5,006 bases of DNA from Nitrosopumilaceae archaeon (lineage in GTDB: Archaea; Thermoproteota; Nitrososphaeria; Nitrososphaerales; Nitrosopumilaceae): positions 1 through 5,006 of the forward strand of contig JAHRAP010000043.1 in assembly GCA_020027255.1 (NCBI GenBank). The letters run 5' to 3'. The position numbers were made by a program, and so were the translations under genes. Below, one piece after another: positions 1 through 4,726 of the stretch. Below the pieces are notes generated by a model, which was given only the letters and a program-made list of their open reading frames with translations, was not told the origin of the DNA and did not search any database. How positions within the stretch are numbered: the stretch's first letter is position 1; each line of letters starts with the position of its first letter.

Positions 1-1
1 A

Positions 2-49
2 GACGAAATATACAATATGTTAAATGAATATGGAATAAGTTGTAATTGA
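2..49 (+). CDS. C-terminal end of an unidentified protein (5' partial)
   Basis: Reading frame 2 is open from the left edge and gives the last 15 residues, ending EYGISCN, followed by a TGA stop at 47-49. The other two plus frames hit stops within about 27 bases, so if a gene enters from the left on this strand, this is its frame. The composition (acidic and polar residues, then Gly-Ile-Ser-Cys-Asn) suits an ordinary soluble C-terminus. It is too short to assign a family. A short T-run at 64-68, about 15 bases after the stop, could help transcription end before the RNase P RNA gene. Whether this is really a gene end is an inference. Confidence 0.45.
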   Translation, partial: DEIYNMLNEYGISCN

Positions 50-72
50 AATGTCGTATTATATTTTTAGCC

Positions 73-86
73 ATTCATGCATGAAT
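73..86. repeat. 14-bp perfect palindrome upstream of the RNase P RNA gene
   Basis: ATTCATGCATGAAT reads identically on both strands. It lies 35 bases before the predicted 5' end of the RNase P RNA and just upstream of the AT-rich segment where a TATA box would be expected. Its left half, ATTCAT, recurs at 93-98. The position and symmetry fit a binding site for a dimeric regulator. A small fold-back at the 3' end of the preceding transcript is the alternative. No regulator can be named. Confidence 0.4.
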
Positions 87-98
87 AAAAATATTCAT
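87..98 (+). promoter_or_regulatory. candidate TATA box region for the RNase P RNA
   Basis: An uninterrupted A/T stretch (AAAAATATT and following bases) is centred about 29 bases before the predicted first base of the RNA at 121, close to the usual archaeal TATA-to-start distance. The RNA's 5' end is placed from helix P1, so the spacing is inferred. In such an AT-rich genome this match alone is weak. Confidence 0.3.
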
Positions 99-120
99 AT
101 TGAAACGTCTAAATTAAATA

Positions 121-408
121 GTGTGAGTTGGTGTACGATTACTGTTACGACAGAGGAAACTCCTCCCTTCATACAGGATGTGCGATCTGGAGATGGATAA
201 CCAGAGATGGTTGGCAACAGAATAGAAAAATAATTCGATCTAACATGTACCGTGATGATGTAAGAGTCTGAGATTGTTAGTGGGGAAATGGAAAAACTGT
301 CCCGCATGAAGCAAAGCCGAACAAAACAATAAGATCCTGTACTTAGTTTAGGTAGGCTGCAAAGTCAAATATCGTAAAAACAGAAGGAGGGTTACTACCA
401 ACACACAT
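121..408 (+). ncRNA. rnpB: RNase P RNA, archaeal type (catalytic RNA of tRNA 5' maturation)
   Basis: This is the RNA subunit of ribonuclease P, which removes 5' leaders from precursor tRNAs with archaeal Rpp proteins. The universal core is visible: CR-I GAGGAAACUCC at 153-163 and CR-V ACAGAA at 380-385 followed by GGGUUAC. They form pseudoknot helix P4, 158-170 with 383-393: eleven pairs, with U161 bulged as in the family and C167 as an extra bulge. P2 is UACGAU 134-139 with AUCGUA 371-376. P3 is CUGU 142-145 with ACAG 150-153 around a UACG loop. P1 is 121-132 with 397-408, containing one A-A mismatch and a terminal G-U. A further eight-pair stem, 172-179 with 334-341, sits where P5 belongs, and CUAACA 240-245 pairs with UGUUAG 275-280 as a P12-like stem. 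Other family-like strings are GGCAACAGAA at 213-222, GAAGCAAAGCC at 308-318 and GGUAGGCUGC at 351-360, the last matching bacterial RNase P RNA. The ends come from P1 and may be off by a few bases. About 288 nt is normal for archaea. Confidence 0.93.
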
Positions 409-1637
409 CATGGTTTCCATTCTTTTGGCATTGAGCCCTTATTATTTGCAACAGATTTGTCACTATCATCGTTATTTTCATCTGCAATATATGCTTCACC
501 TCTAACAGTTTGATAGCCTCCAGCATCTGAACTAGTAGATCTAGCTCTCAGACGAGATGGATCTATTCCTTGTTGTCCTTGGCCTACTTCTTTCTTCAAT
601 TGCCTATTACTAAAAAGTAATATTGCTATTGCACCAAGCCCAGCCATACCAGCCATGCCATAAATTATCATTACCGGGAATCCACCAGTAGAAGTGGTAG
701 CATATCCTTCTGGAGATCGAGGACTCACACCAAATACTTCTCCGCTTTCTATTTTGTCCACAGCTGCAAACCCCACAACAAATACATTGCCAGAATCTGC
801 AGATTCAATAGATCTAATAGCGTATTCTTCATCTAAATTAATTATGTTTTCGAAAACTTTTTCAACTTGTCTTCCTTCTCTAATACTACTTTCACCCATT
901 GTAAAAGAAGAAACAACAAATCCACTTATTTCATCTGCCAATCCAAATGTAGCAGCATCTACGTTAATCCCAGTAGGATCAAATAAGAAGTGCCAATTTG
1001 TGAGGGGTTGATTTCTAATACCGTCAGCATTCATTATTGGTTCTGATAATAATTGTATTGCAGTTGTATTGGACAACAGATTATACACATCAACTACATT
1101 ATTTTTGAGAAATGATATAGGCATGTTAATTTCTACGTCTCCGAATTCAGGAGTATTTATGACTATAGGTTCATCAGTTGTTAGTCCTCTCCAACTTATA
1201 TCTACAAGAGCTGGAGAGTTATCAGAATACTCACGTATCACAAAATTCTCTATTGTTGCAATTAAATTAATTTTATAATCTATAGATGTATTTAAATTTC
1301 GTCCTGTTAGATGAGCATCATATTCTATATCTAGATGTTTAATTCTCGTCACACTACCATCTTCTGATAATGTTTGATTTAATTTGTTAATCAATGAAAC
1401 AACTCCAGGACTATTTGGATTCGCATTAAACGATGTTGTGAATTCTTGGTTTCTTAGTATGTCTGCAATATCACCACCATTTTCGTATTCTATGAAAACA
1501 GTTCTTTGGTATCTAATATTAACTACAGCGTCATCTTTAGCTGGATTTAATCTGACATCTAATTGAGCTGCAAAAGTAGGAGTGATGCAACTAGTTAAAA
1601 TTACAAACAACAATGCATAACAAATAACATGATTCAC
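408..1637 (-). CDS. exported, C-terminally membrane-anchored protein of unknown function
   Basis: I do not recognise a family; it is probably a lineage-specific conserved hypothetical. The 409-residue product begins with a hydrophobic signal peptide (about residues 4-22), with likely cleavage near the TFAA at 21-24. An ectodomain of about 290 residues follows, rich in beta-type Val/Ile/Thr/Asn segments with three N-glycosylation sequons (Asn87, Asn116, Asn190). One membrane helix follows (about 319-343, Gly/Ala/Met/Ile-rich), then a cytoplasmic tail of about 65 residues that starts basic (RQLKKE) and turns polar and disordered. The predicted layout is a type I protein with its bulk outside the cell. 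The start is GTG: an in-frame TAG lies 33 bases upstream and no ATG lies between, and a TATA-like box sits about 26 bases before it, which fits leaderless translation. It is divergent from cofD, and its TGA stop touches the 3' end of the convergent RNase P RNA. A role in the cell surface or in sensing is only a guess. Confidence 0.85.
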   Translation of the reverse strand: MNHVICYALLFVILTSCITPTFAAQLDVRLNPAKDDAVVNIRYQRTVFIEYENGGDIADILRNQEFTTSFNANPNSPGVVSLINKLNQTLSEDGSVTRIKHLDIEYDAHLTGRNLNTSIDYKINLIATIENFVIREYSDNSPALVDISWRGLTTDEPIVINTPEFGDVEINMPISFLKNNVVDVYNLLSNTTAIQLLSEPIMNADGIRNQPLTNWHFLFDPTGINVDAATFGLADEISGFVVSSFTMGESSIREGRQVEKVFENIINLDEEYAIRSIESADSGNVFVVGFAAVDKIESGEVFGVSPRSPEGYATTSTGGFPVMIIYGMAGMAGLGAIAILLFSNRQLKKEVGQGQQGIDPSRLRARSTSSDAGGYQTVRGEAYIADENNDDSDKSVANNKGSMPKEWKP

Positions 1638-1659
1638 AAAACTATCGATTTCAACACGG

Positions 1660-1667
1660 TAATAAAT
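1660..1667 (-). promoter_or_regulatory. candidate TATA box for the exported-protein gene
   Basis: On the minus strand this reads ATTTATTA, centred about 26 bases upstream of the GTG start at 1637. That is the expected distance from an archaeal TATA box to the transcription start, so transcription would begin at or very near the GTG and give a leaderless message. No Shine-Dalgarno sequence precedes the GTG, which agrees. Confidence 0.45.
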
Positions 1668-1682
1668 CTATCCATATTAGAA

Positions 1683-1692
1683 AATTTAAATT
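1683..1692 (+). promoter_or_regulatory. candidate TATA box for cofD-cofC (AATTTAAATT)
   Basis: A symmetric AATTTAAATT lies in the 71-bp gap between the divergent exported-protein gene and cofD. With the usual spacing, transcription would start near 1713-1716. That falls just past the ATG at 1709 and about 30 bases before the alternative TTG start at 1745, so this box bears on the choice of cofD start. Being symmetric, it could also act on the other strand. The call rests on position and composition only. Confidence 0.4.
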
Positions 1693-1696
1693 AGAT

Positions 1697-1700
1697 GGAG
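1697..1700 (+). promoter_or_regulatory. possible Shine-Dalgarno GGAG before the upstream cofD ATG
   Basis: GGAG ends eight bases before the ATG at 1709, a workable ribosome-binding distance, and it is the only Shine-Dalgarno-like site noticed next to a start in this window. It supports the longer CofD. It would not be transcribed if the 1683-1692 TATA box sets the start near 1714, so the two signals conflict. Confidence 0.3.
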
Positions 1701-1708
1701 ATTACTAT

Positions 1709-2674
1709 ATGTTATTAATCTGTGATTGGTTTGGCGGTTGTAAATTGAAAAAAAGAATTACTATATTAGCTGGGGGTACAGGTTCTATAAAACTTGTAAG
1801 AGGGCTGGCTTCCCAAACTAATGATATTAATGTGATTTGTAATGTGGGAGATAATTATTGGCTTTATGGACTTTATGTTTGCCCAGATATAGATACTATA
1901 GTATATGGGTTAGCTGATTTATTAGATTACGAACGAGGGTGGGGAATAAAAAAAGACACTTATAATTTTTTACGTCAAATGGAAATATTTGGAGAAGAAA
2001 CTTGGTTAAGAATAGGAGATAGAGATGCAGCCACACATCTAATTCGTACAAACATGCTAAAGAATGGTAAAAACTTAAGCGATATTACAAAATGGATGTG
2101 TGAAAAGTTTGCGGTGAGTGTAAATGTGATACCAGTCACAGATAATAATATAGAAACTAGAATTAGTACAAACAAAGGAGAGCTTCATTTGCAAGAATTT
2201 TGGGTAAAGTATAGAGGAAAAGATAAAGTCGAAGGCATACAATATATAGGAGCCGATAAAGCACGGCCCAATCCAGAAGCAATAAATGCAATCCATGACT
2301 CTGATTTAGTGGTTATTGCTCCAGGAAATCCTCTAACAAGCATTGGACCTATGTTACAAATTAAAGGAGTTCGCAAAGAATTATTAAAATTGAAAAAAAA
2401 AGTAGTTGCAGTAAGTCCATTAATAGGCAACAAAACTTTTAGCGGCCCTGCAGCTAAATATATGGAAGCTGCAGGCATAGAGGTTTCATCTTATGGATTG
2501 GCTAAGATGTATTCTGACGTATGTTCCAATTTAATAATAGACGCACAAGACAAAAATTTAATCAATGACATTAAAAATTTAGATATGAATGTATATGATA
2601 CAAAAATAACGATGTCTAACAAAAAAGATGAGCAAGTTTTAGCATCTTTCATATTAAAACAAATAAGAACATAG
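1709..2674 (+). CDS. cofD: 2-phospho-L-lactate transferase CofD (coenzyme F420 biosynthesis)
   Basis: CofD moves the 2-phospho-L-lactate group from lactyl-2-diphospho-5'-guanosine onto the deazaflavin Fo, giving F420-0 and GMP in the cytoplasm. Numbered from the ATG, the signatures run in family order: the nucleotide-binding loop LAGGTGSIKLVRG (20-32), NVGDN (45-49), CPDIDT (58-63), the RIGDRDAATHLIRT block (101-114), LSDIT (123-127), PVTD (142-145), LQEFWV (161-166), APGNPLTSIGPML (204-216), and VAVSPLIGNKTFSGPA (233-248). The 321 residues are about family length (roughly 310). The start is uncertain. Family members usually begin two to four residues before the I-T-I-L strand, which here is the TTG at 1745 (giving 309 residues), whereas the ATG at 1709 adds a Cys/Trp-rich leader of 12 residues but has a GGAG site. 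Asn49 stands where many relatives have Asp. It abuts cofC with no gap. Identity is secure; only the N-terminus is in doubt. Confidence 0.95.
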   Translation: MLLICDWFGGCKLKKRITILAGGTGSIKLVRGLASQTNDINVICNVGDNYWLYGLYVCPDIDTIVYGLADLLDYERGWGIKKDTYNFLRQMEIFGEETWLRIGDRDAATHLIRTNMLKNGKNLSDITKWMCEKFAVSVNVIPVTDNNIETRISTNKGELHLQEFWVKYRGKDKVEGIQYIGADKARPNPEAINAIHDSDLVVIAPGNPLTSIGPMLQIKGVRKELLKLKKKVVAVSPLIGNKTFSGPAAKYMEAAGIEVSSYGLAKMYSDVCSNLIIDAQDKNLINDIKNLDMNVYDTKITMSNKKDEQVLASFILKQIRT

Positions 2675-3304
2675 TTGAAAATTGCAGCTATAATACCTGT
2701 AAAAACATTTTCAAGAGCTAAGTCTAGGTTGAATATACCATTACCAAAAAAGATAGTCTTGTGCAAAATAATGTTTGAAGAAATAATTAAAACAATAATG
2801 GAATCGCAAATGGTGAATAAAATAATAGTAGTATCAAAAAATAGTGATATAATATCAAATGGAATGAAAGATGTTATTCATCTGCACGATAAATATGAAA
2901 ACGGTGTGAATAATGCCATTGCGATAGCTGACGAATATGTTAGTAAAAATAGATTTGATGCGTCAGTAGTGTTTCCACAAGATATTCCTTTGATAAAACC
3001 AATAGATGTTAAATTTTTGTTAAAATTTAATAATTCTCGATTAGTTTTTGTAGTACCTTCAAAACGTTTTGATGGAACTAATGCATTGGTACGAATGCCA
3101 ACAAATTTAATGAAAACGCATTATGATGAAGATAGTTATAAAATTCATTTGCGCATAGGTAGAAAATATGCTACCAACACATCATTAGTTTTAATCAAAA
3201 GAATGATGTTTGATATAGATAATTGCGAAGATCTGAAATTATTATTAAAACAAAATGAAAAGCCAGATATATGTAAAATGATTCGTGGAATTGCATGCAC
3301 GTGA
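2675..3304 (+). CDS. cofC: 2-phospho-L-lactate guanylyltransferase CofC (coenzyme F420 biosynthesis)
   Basis: CofC joins 2-phospho-L-lactate to GMP from GTP, releasing diphosphate and making the donor used by CofD. The 209-residue protein has the nucleotidyltransferase-like layout of the family: the N-terminal strand and loop IIPVKTFSRAKSRL (6-19), FPQDIPLI (100-107) where relatives have a PADLPL-type loop, PSKRFDGTNAL (128-138), an S-Y-x-x-H motif (154-158), and FDIDNCEDL (179-187) near the end. The start is TTG, directly after the cofD TAG (the junction reads TAGTTG). It is well supported because translation from it gives MKIAAIIPVK, the normal family beginning, and no ATG is nearby. There is no Shine-Dalgarno site, so translation probably depends on ribosomes finishing cofD. 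The adjacency implies one transcript and balanced supply of an unstable intermediate (inference). Confidence 0.94.
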   Translation: MKIAAIIPVKTFSRAKSRLNIPLPKKIVLCKIMFEEIIKTIMESQMVNKIIVVSKNSDIISNGMKDVIHLHDKYENGVNNAIAIADEYVSKNRFDASVVFPQDIPLIKPIDVKFLLKFNNSRLVFVVPSKRFDGTNALVRMPTNLMKTHYDEDSYKIHLRIGRKYATNTSLVLIKRMMFDIDNCEDLKLLLKQNEKPDICKMIRGIACT

Positions 3305-3330
3305 ACAAATATACGAAGTCGTGACTTGCG

Positions 3331-3377
3331 TATTATAACATTTTGAATTAACCTCATATTATCAATATGTTATAATA
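3331..3377. repeat. imperfect inverted repeat between convergent cofC and the CPBP gene
   Basis: Bases 3331-3346 can pair with 3362-3377 at 15 of 16 positions (one T-T mismatch), leaving a 15-base loop. The outer arms TATTATAACAT and ATGTTATAATA are perfect. A second, mutually exclusive hairpin is nested inside: CATATT 3355-3360 with AATATG 3364-3369 across a three-base loop. The repeat occupies the middle of the 95-bp gap where both transcripts must end. No strong T-run follows on either side, so a hairpin acting in mRNA 3'-end processing or stability, or a bidirectional terminator, are the possibilities. An AT-rich chance fold is not excluded. Confidence 0.4.
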
Positions 3378-3399
3378 TTCATGATTATACAATAAATGA

Positions 3400-4320
3400 T
3401 TATTTTGTTTTATAGTTTATCATAAGTATGAAAATAGAAATGATTCCAGAAATCACAAATAATATTTCTAAAATACTTACAACAGAGTGAGAAATAGCTT
3501 CGTCTACTACAGATGAATTAGTAATATGTGATATTAAGAAGACGTATGAAAATATAAAATAATTAATTGCCCAATGAATTAATACGGATACAATAAAGCC
3601 ATATCTGAAGTAGGCCCATCCCAATATAATTCCGCTAATGGTAGCTTGAATCAATTTACTTATTCCCCATAATTCATTAAATAATATATGAGACAAACCA
3701 AACAATATTCCAGATATTATAATTAATGAACAATAATGGACTTTGAGAATTTTAGCATTGCTAGGACGGTATAGTGTTTTACAAAAATATCTTACAGATT
3801 TTGGCGAATATAATATATATATTGGTAATCCAATTAAAGCAACTCGAAAACCAATTTCTTCGATTATAGATGCTTTTGAAATGTCGAAGAAATTAATCAG
3901 AGTACCAAAATTTGGAGAATTTTCAGGCATACCTATTTGCTCTTGAATAAAATTTATAATTACAGATAATACTACTACGATCACAAACCATTGAATTATG
4001 TATCTAATAATATTATGATTAGAGCTATCAGTAAAATTGAATATATTATTTTTAGATCTCAAAACACCGATGATAAATAAAGTTAGTAAAATACACCACA
4101 GCATTATGAATGCATAGCCTAGATCTATTTTCATTATTTGTGATTTAATTCCTGTGAAATGTAAACGGAATTCTAAATCGTGATCAAAATTAACATCAGT
4201 ATTAGCACCATAATCAAGAATTAGATATAATCCAATAGGAAACGATGCAGCCATCAAAACAAATATTATTCCAAATAATAACTTTTGTAGAATAATTAAT
4301 AATCCAAATGGTTTATTCAA
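3400..4320 (-). CDS. CPBP family intramembrane metalloprotease (CAAX protease/bacteriocin-processing type)
   Basis: This is a polytopic membrane protein of 306 residues with about eight hydrophobic helices (roughly 10-35, 66-88, 108-126, 152-171, 196-215, 224-241, 243-265, 282-302). The three CPBP/ABI signatures are present in order: EEIGFR at 154-159 (the EExxxR motif), FGLSH at 207-211 (FxxxH), and HWAIN at 249-253 (HxxxN). In the family these Glu and His residues form the metal-dependent active site inside the membrane, so it should be active. The substrate cannot be read from sequence; prenylated-protein maturation and peptide processing are known for relatives. The start is TTG, since no ATG or GTG lies between the upstream in-frame TAA and the first helix, and it gives the Lys-bearing N-terminus MNKPF. 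It begins eight bases after the aIF1 stop with no promoter or Shine-Dalgarno site seen, so cotranscription is likely. The second hydrophilic stretch, about 36-65, probably lies outside or between helices. Confidence 0.88.
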   Translation of the reverse strand: MNKPFGLLIILQKLLFGIIFVLMAASFPIGLYLILDYGANTDVNFDHDLEFRLHFTGIKSQIMKIDLGYAFIMLWCILLTLFIIGVLRSKNNIFNFTDSSNHNIIRYIIQWFVIVVVLSVIINFIQEQIGMPENSPNFGTLINFFDISKASIIEEIGFRVALIGLPIYILYSPKSVRYFCKTLYRPSNAKILKVHYCSLIIISGILFGLSHILFNELWGISKLIQATISGIILGWAYFRYGFIVSVLIHWAINYFIFSYVFLISHITNSSVVDEAISHSVVSILEILFVISGIISIFILMINYKTK

Positions 4321-4328
4321 TACATATT

Positions 4329-4637
4329 CTAATGTAATTCTATAGATGATTCTGAGAAGCCAAGATTAATCAATGCGTCTTTCATCGTGTCACGATGATC
4401 CCCTTGTAAAAATATGTAACCATCTTTAGCTGTTCCACCACAAGCATACTTTCCTTTTAATTCTTTGGCGACTTTTTCGAGGTTATTAAGTTTAGGGTCC
4501 ATACCTTCGATCATAGTTCCTTTCTTTTTAAATCTCCTAGTTTCTAATCTTACTATTATTTTAGTACTATCTTTAGCAAGATCACCACATGCACACAGGT
4601 CATCAGGAAGTCCACATATATTACAAATTACTGCCAT
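4329..4637 (-). CDS. sui1: translation initiation factor aIF1 (SUI1/eIF1 family)
   Basis: aIF1 binds the small ribosomal subunit near the P site and favours correct start-codon selection. The 102-residue product has a short Cys-rich head, with C5-x2-C8 and C15-x-C17, that could bind zinc. The SUI1 domain follows from about 24 to 100: IIVRLETRRFKKKGTMIEG (27-45), with the basic loop that meets rRNA, then LNNLEKVAKELKGKYACGG (50-68) and IFLQGDHRD (75-83), the usual eIF1/SUI1 strand and turn. The length and architecture suit archaeal aIF1. The start is ATG, placed so the Cys motif begins at residue 5. The CPBP gene follows after eight bases. On the other side, 89 bp away, a zinc ribbon gene is transcribed divergently. 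Accurate start choice is relevant in a genome where several genes here use TTG or GTG. Confidence 0.95.
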   Translation of the reverse strand: MAVICNICGLPDDLCACGDLAKDSTKIIVRLETRRFKKKGTMIEGMDPKLNNLEKVAKELKGKYACGGTAKDGYIFLQGDHRDTMKDALINLGFSESSIELH

Positions 4638-4662
4638 TAATCATTGGGAGTTTCATCGACAC

Positions 4663-4682
4663 ATTATTAAACTTTTTTTATA
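4663..4682 (-). promoter_or_regulatory. candidate promoter of the aIF1-CPBP transcript
   Basis: Read on the minus strand, this segment holds two TATA-like strings, TATAAAAAAA (4673-4682) and TTTAATAAT (4663-4671). The first would place the transcription start about 15 bases before the ATG at 4637; the second would make the message nearly leaderless. No Shine-Dalgarno site is seen before the ATG. Which box is used cannot be decided from sequence. Confidence 0.4.
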
Positions 4683-4690
4683 GCCAAAGA

Positions 4691-4699
4691 TATAAAATA
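4691..4699 (+). promoter_or_regulatory. candidate TATA box for the zinc ribbon gene (TATAAAATA)
   Basis: TATAAAATA is a good archaeal TATA match centred about 32 bases before the ATG at 4727. Transcription would start a few bases before that ATG, giving a message with almost no leader, in agreement with the absence of a ribosome-binding site. It lies back to back with the aIF1 promoter candidates. Confidence 0.5.
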
Positions 4700-4726
4700 A
4701 AATTCAAGCATTTAATACATTGATAG

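Noticed and set aside
153..163. GAGGAAACTC read as a GAAA-tetraloop hairpin, suggesting an SRP RNA
   Set aside because: The same bases pair better as P4 with 383-393, and the other conserved blocks match RNase P RNA. The asymmetric-loop motif of SRP RNA helix 8 is absent.
95..307. 70-residue open frame on the minus strand
   Set aside because: It lies on the opposite strand of the RNase P RNA, has no family resemblance, and is explained as a chance frame over a structured RNA gene.
694..1566. Three plus-strand open frames of 60-105 residues (694-1011, 1069-1278, 1384-1566)
   Set aside because: They are antisense to the exported-protein gene, whose signal peptide, sequons and membrane helix form one coherent product. 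The plus-strand translations show no coherent features.
1975..2766. Overlapping minus-strand open frames across cofD and the start of cofC
   Set aside because: CofD and CofC motifs are intact along the plus strand, and these frames are mirror images of well-conserved coding sequence.
3305..3399. Possible tRNA or small RNA in the cofC/CPBP gap
   Set aside because: There is no T-arm GTTCRANNC-type motif or cloverleaf pairing. The only structure is the AT-rich inverted repeat.
3743..3946. 67-residue plus-strand open frame
   Set aside because: It is antisense to the CPBP protease over the EExxxR region and has no independent support.
4465..4683. 72-residue plus-strand open frame
   Set aside because: It is antisense to aIF1, which is recognised along its full length.
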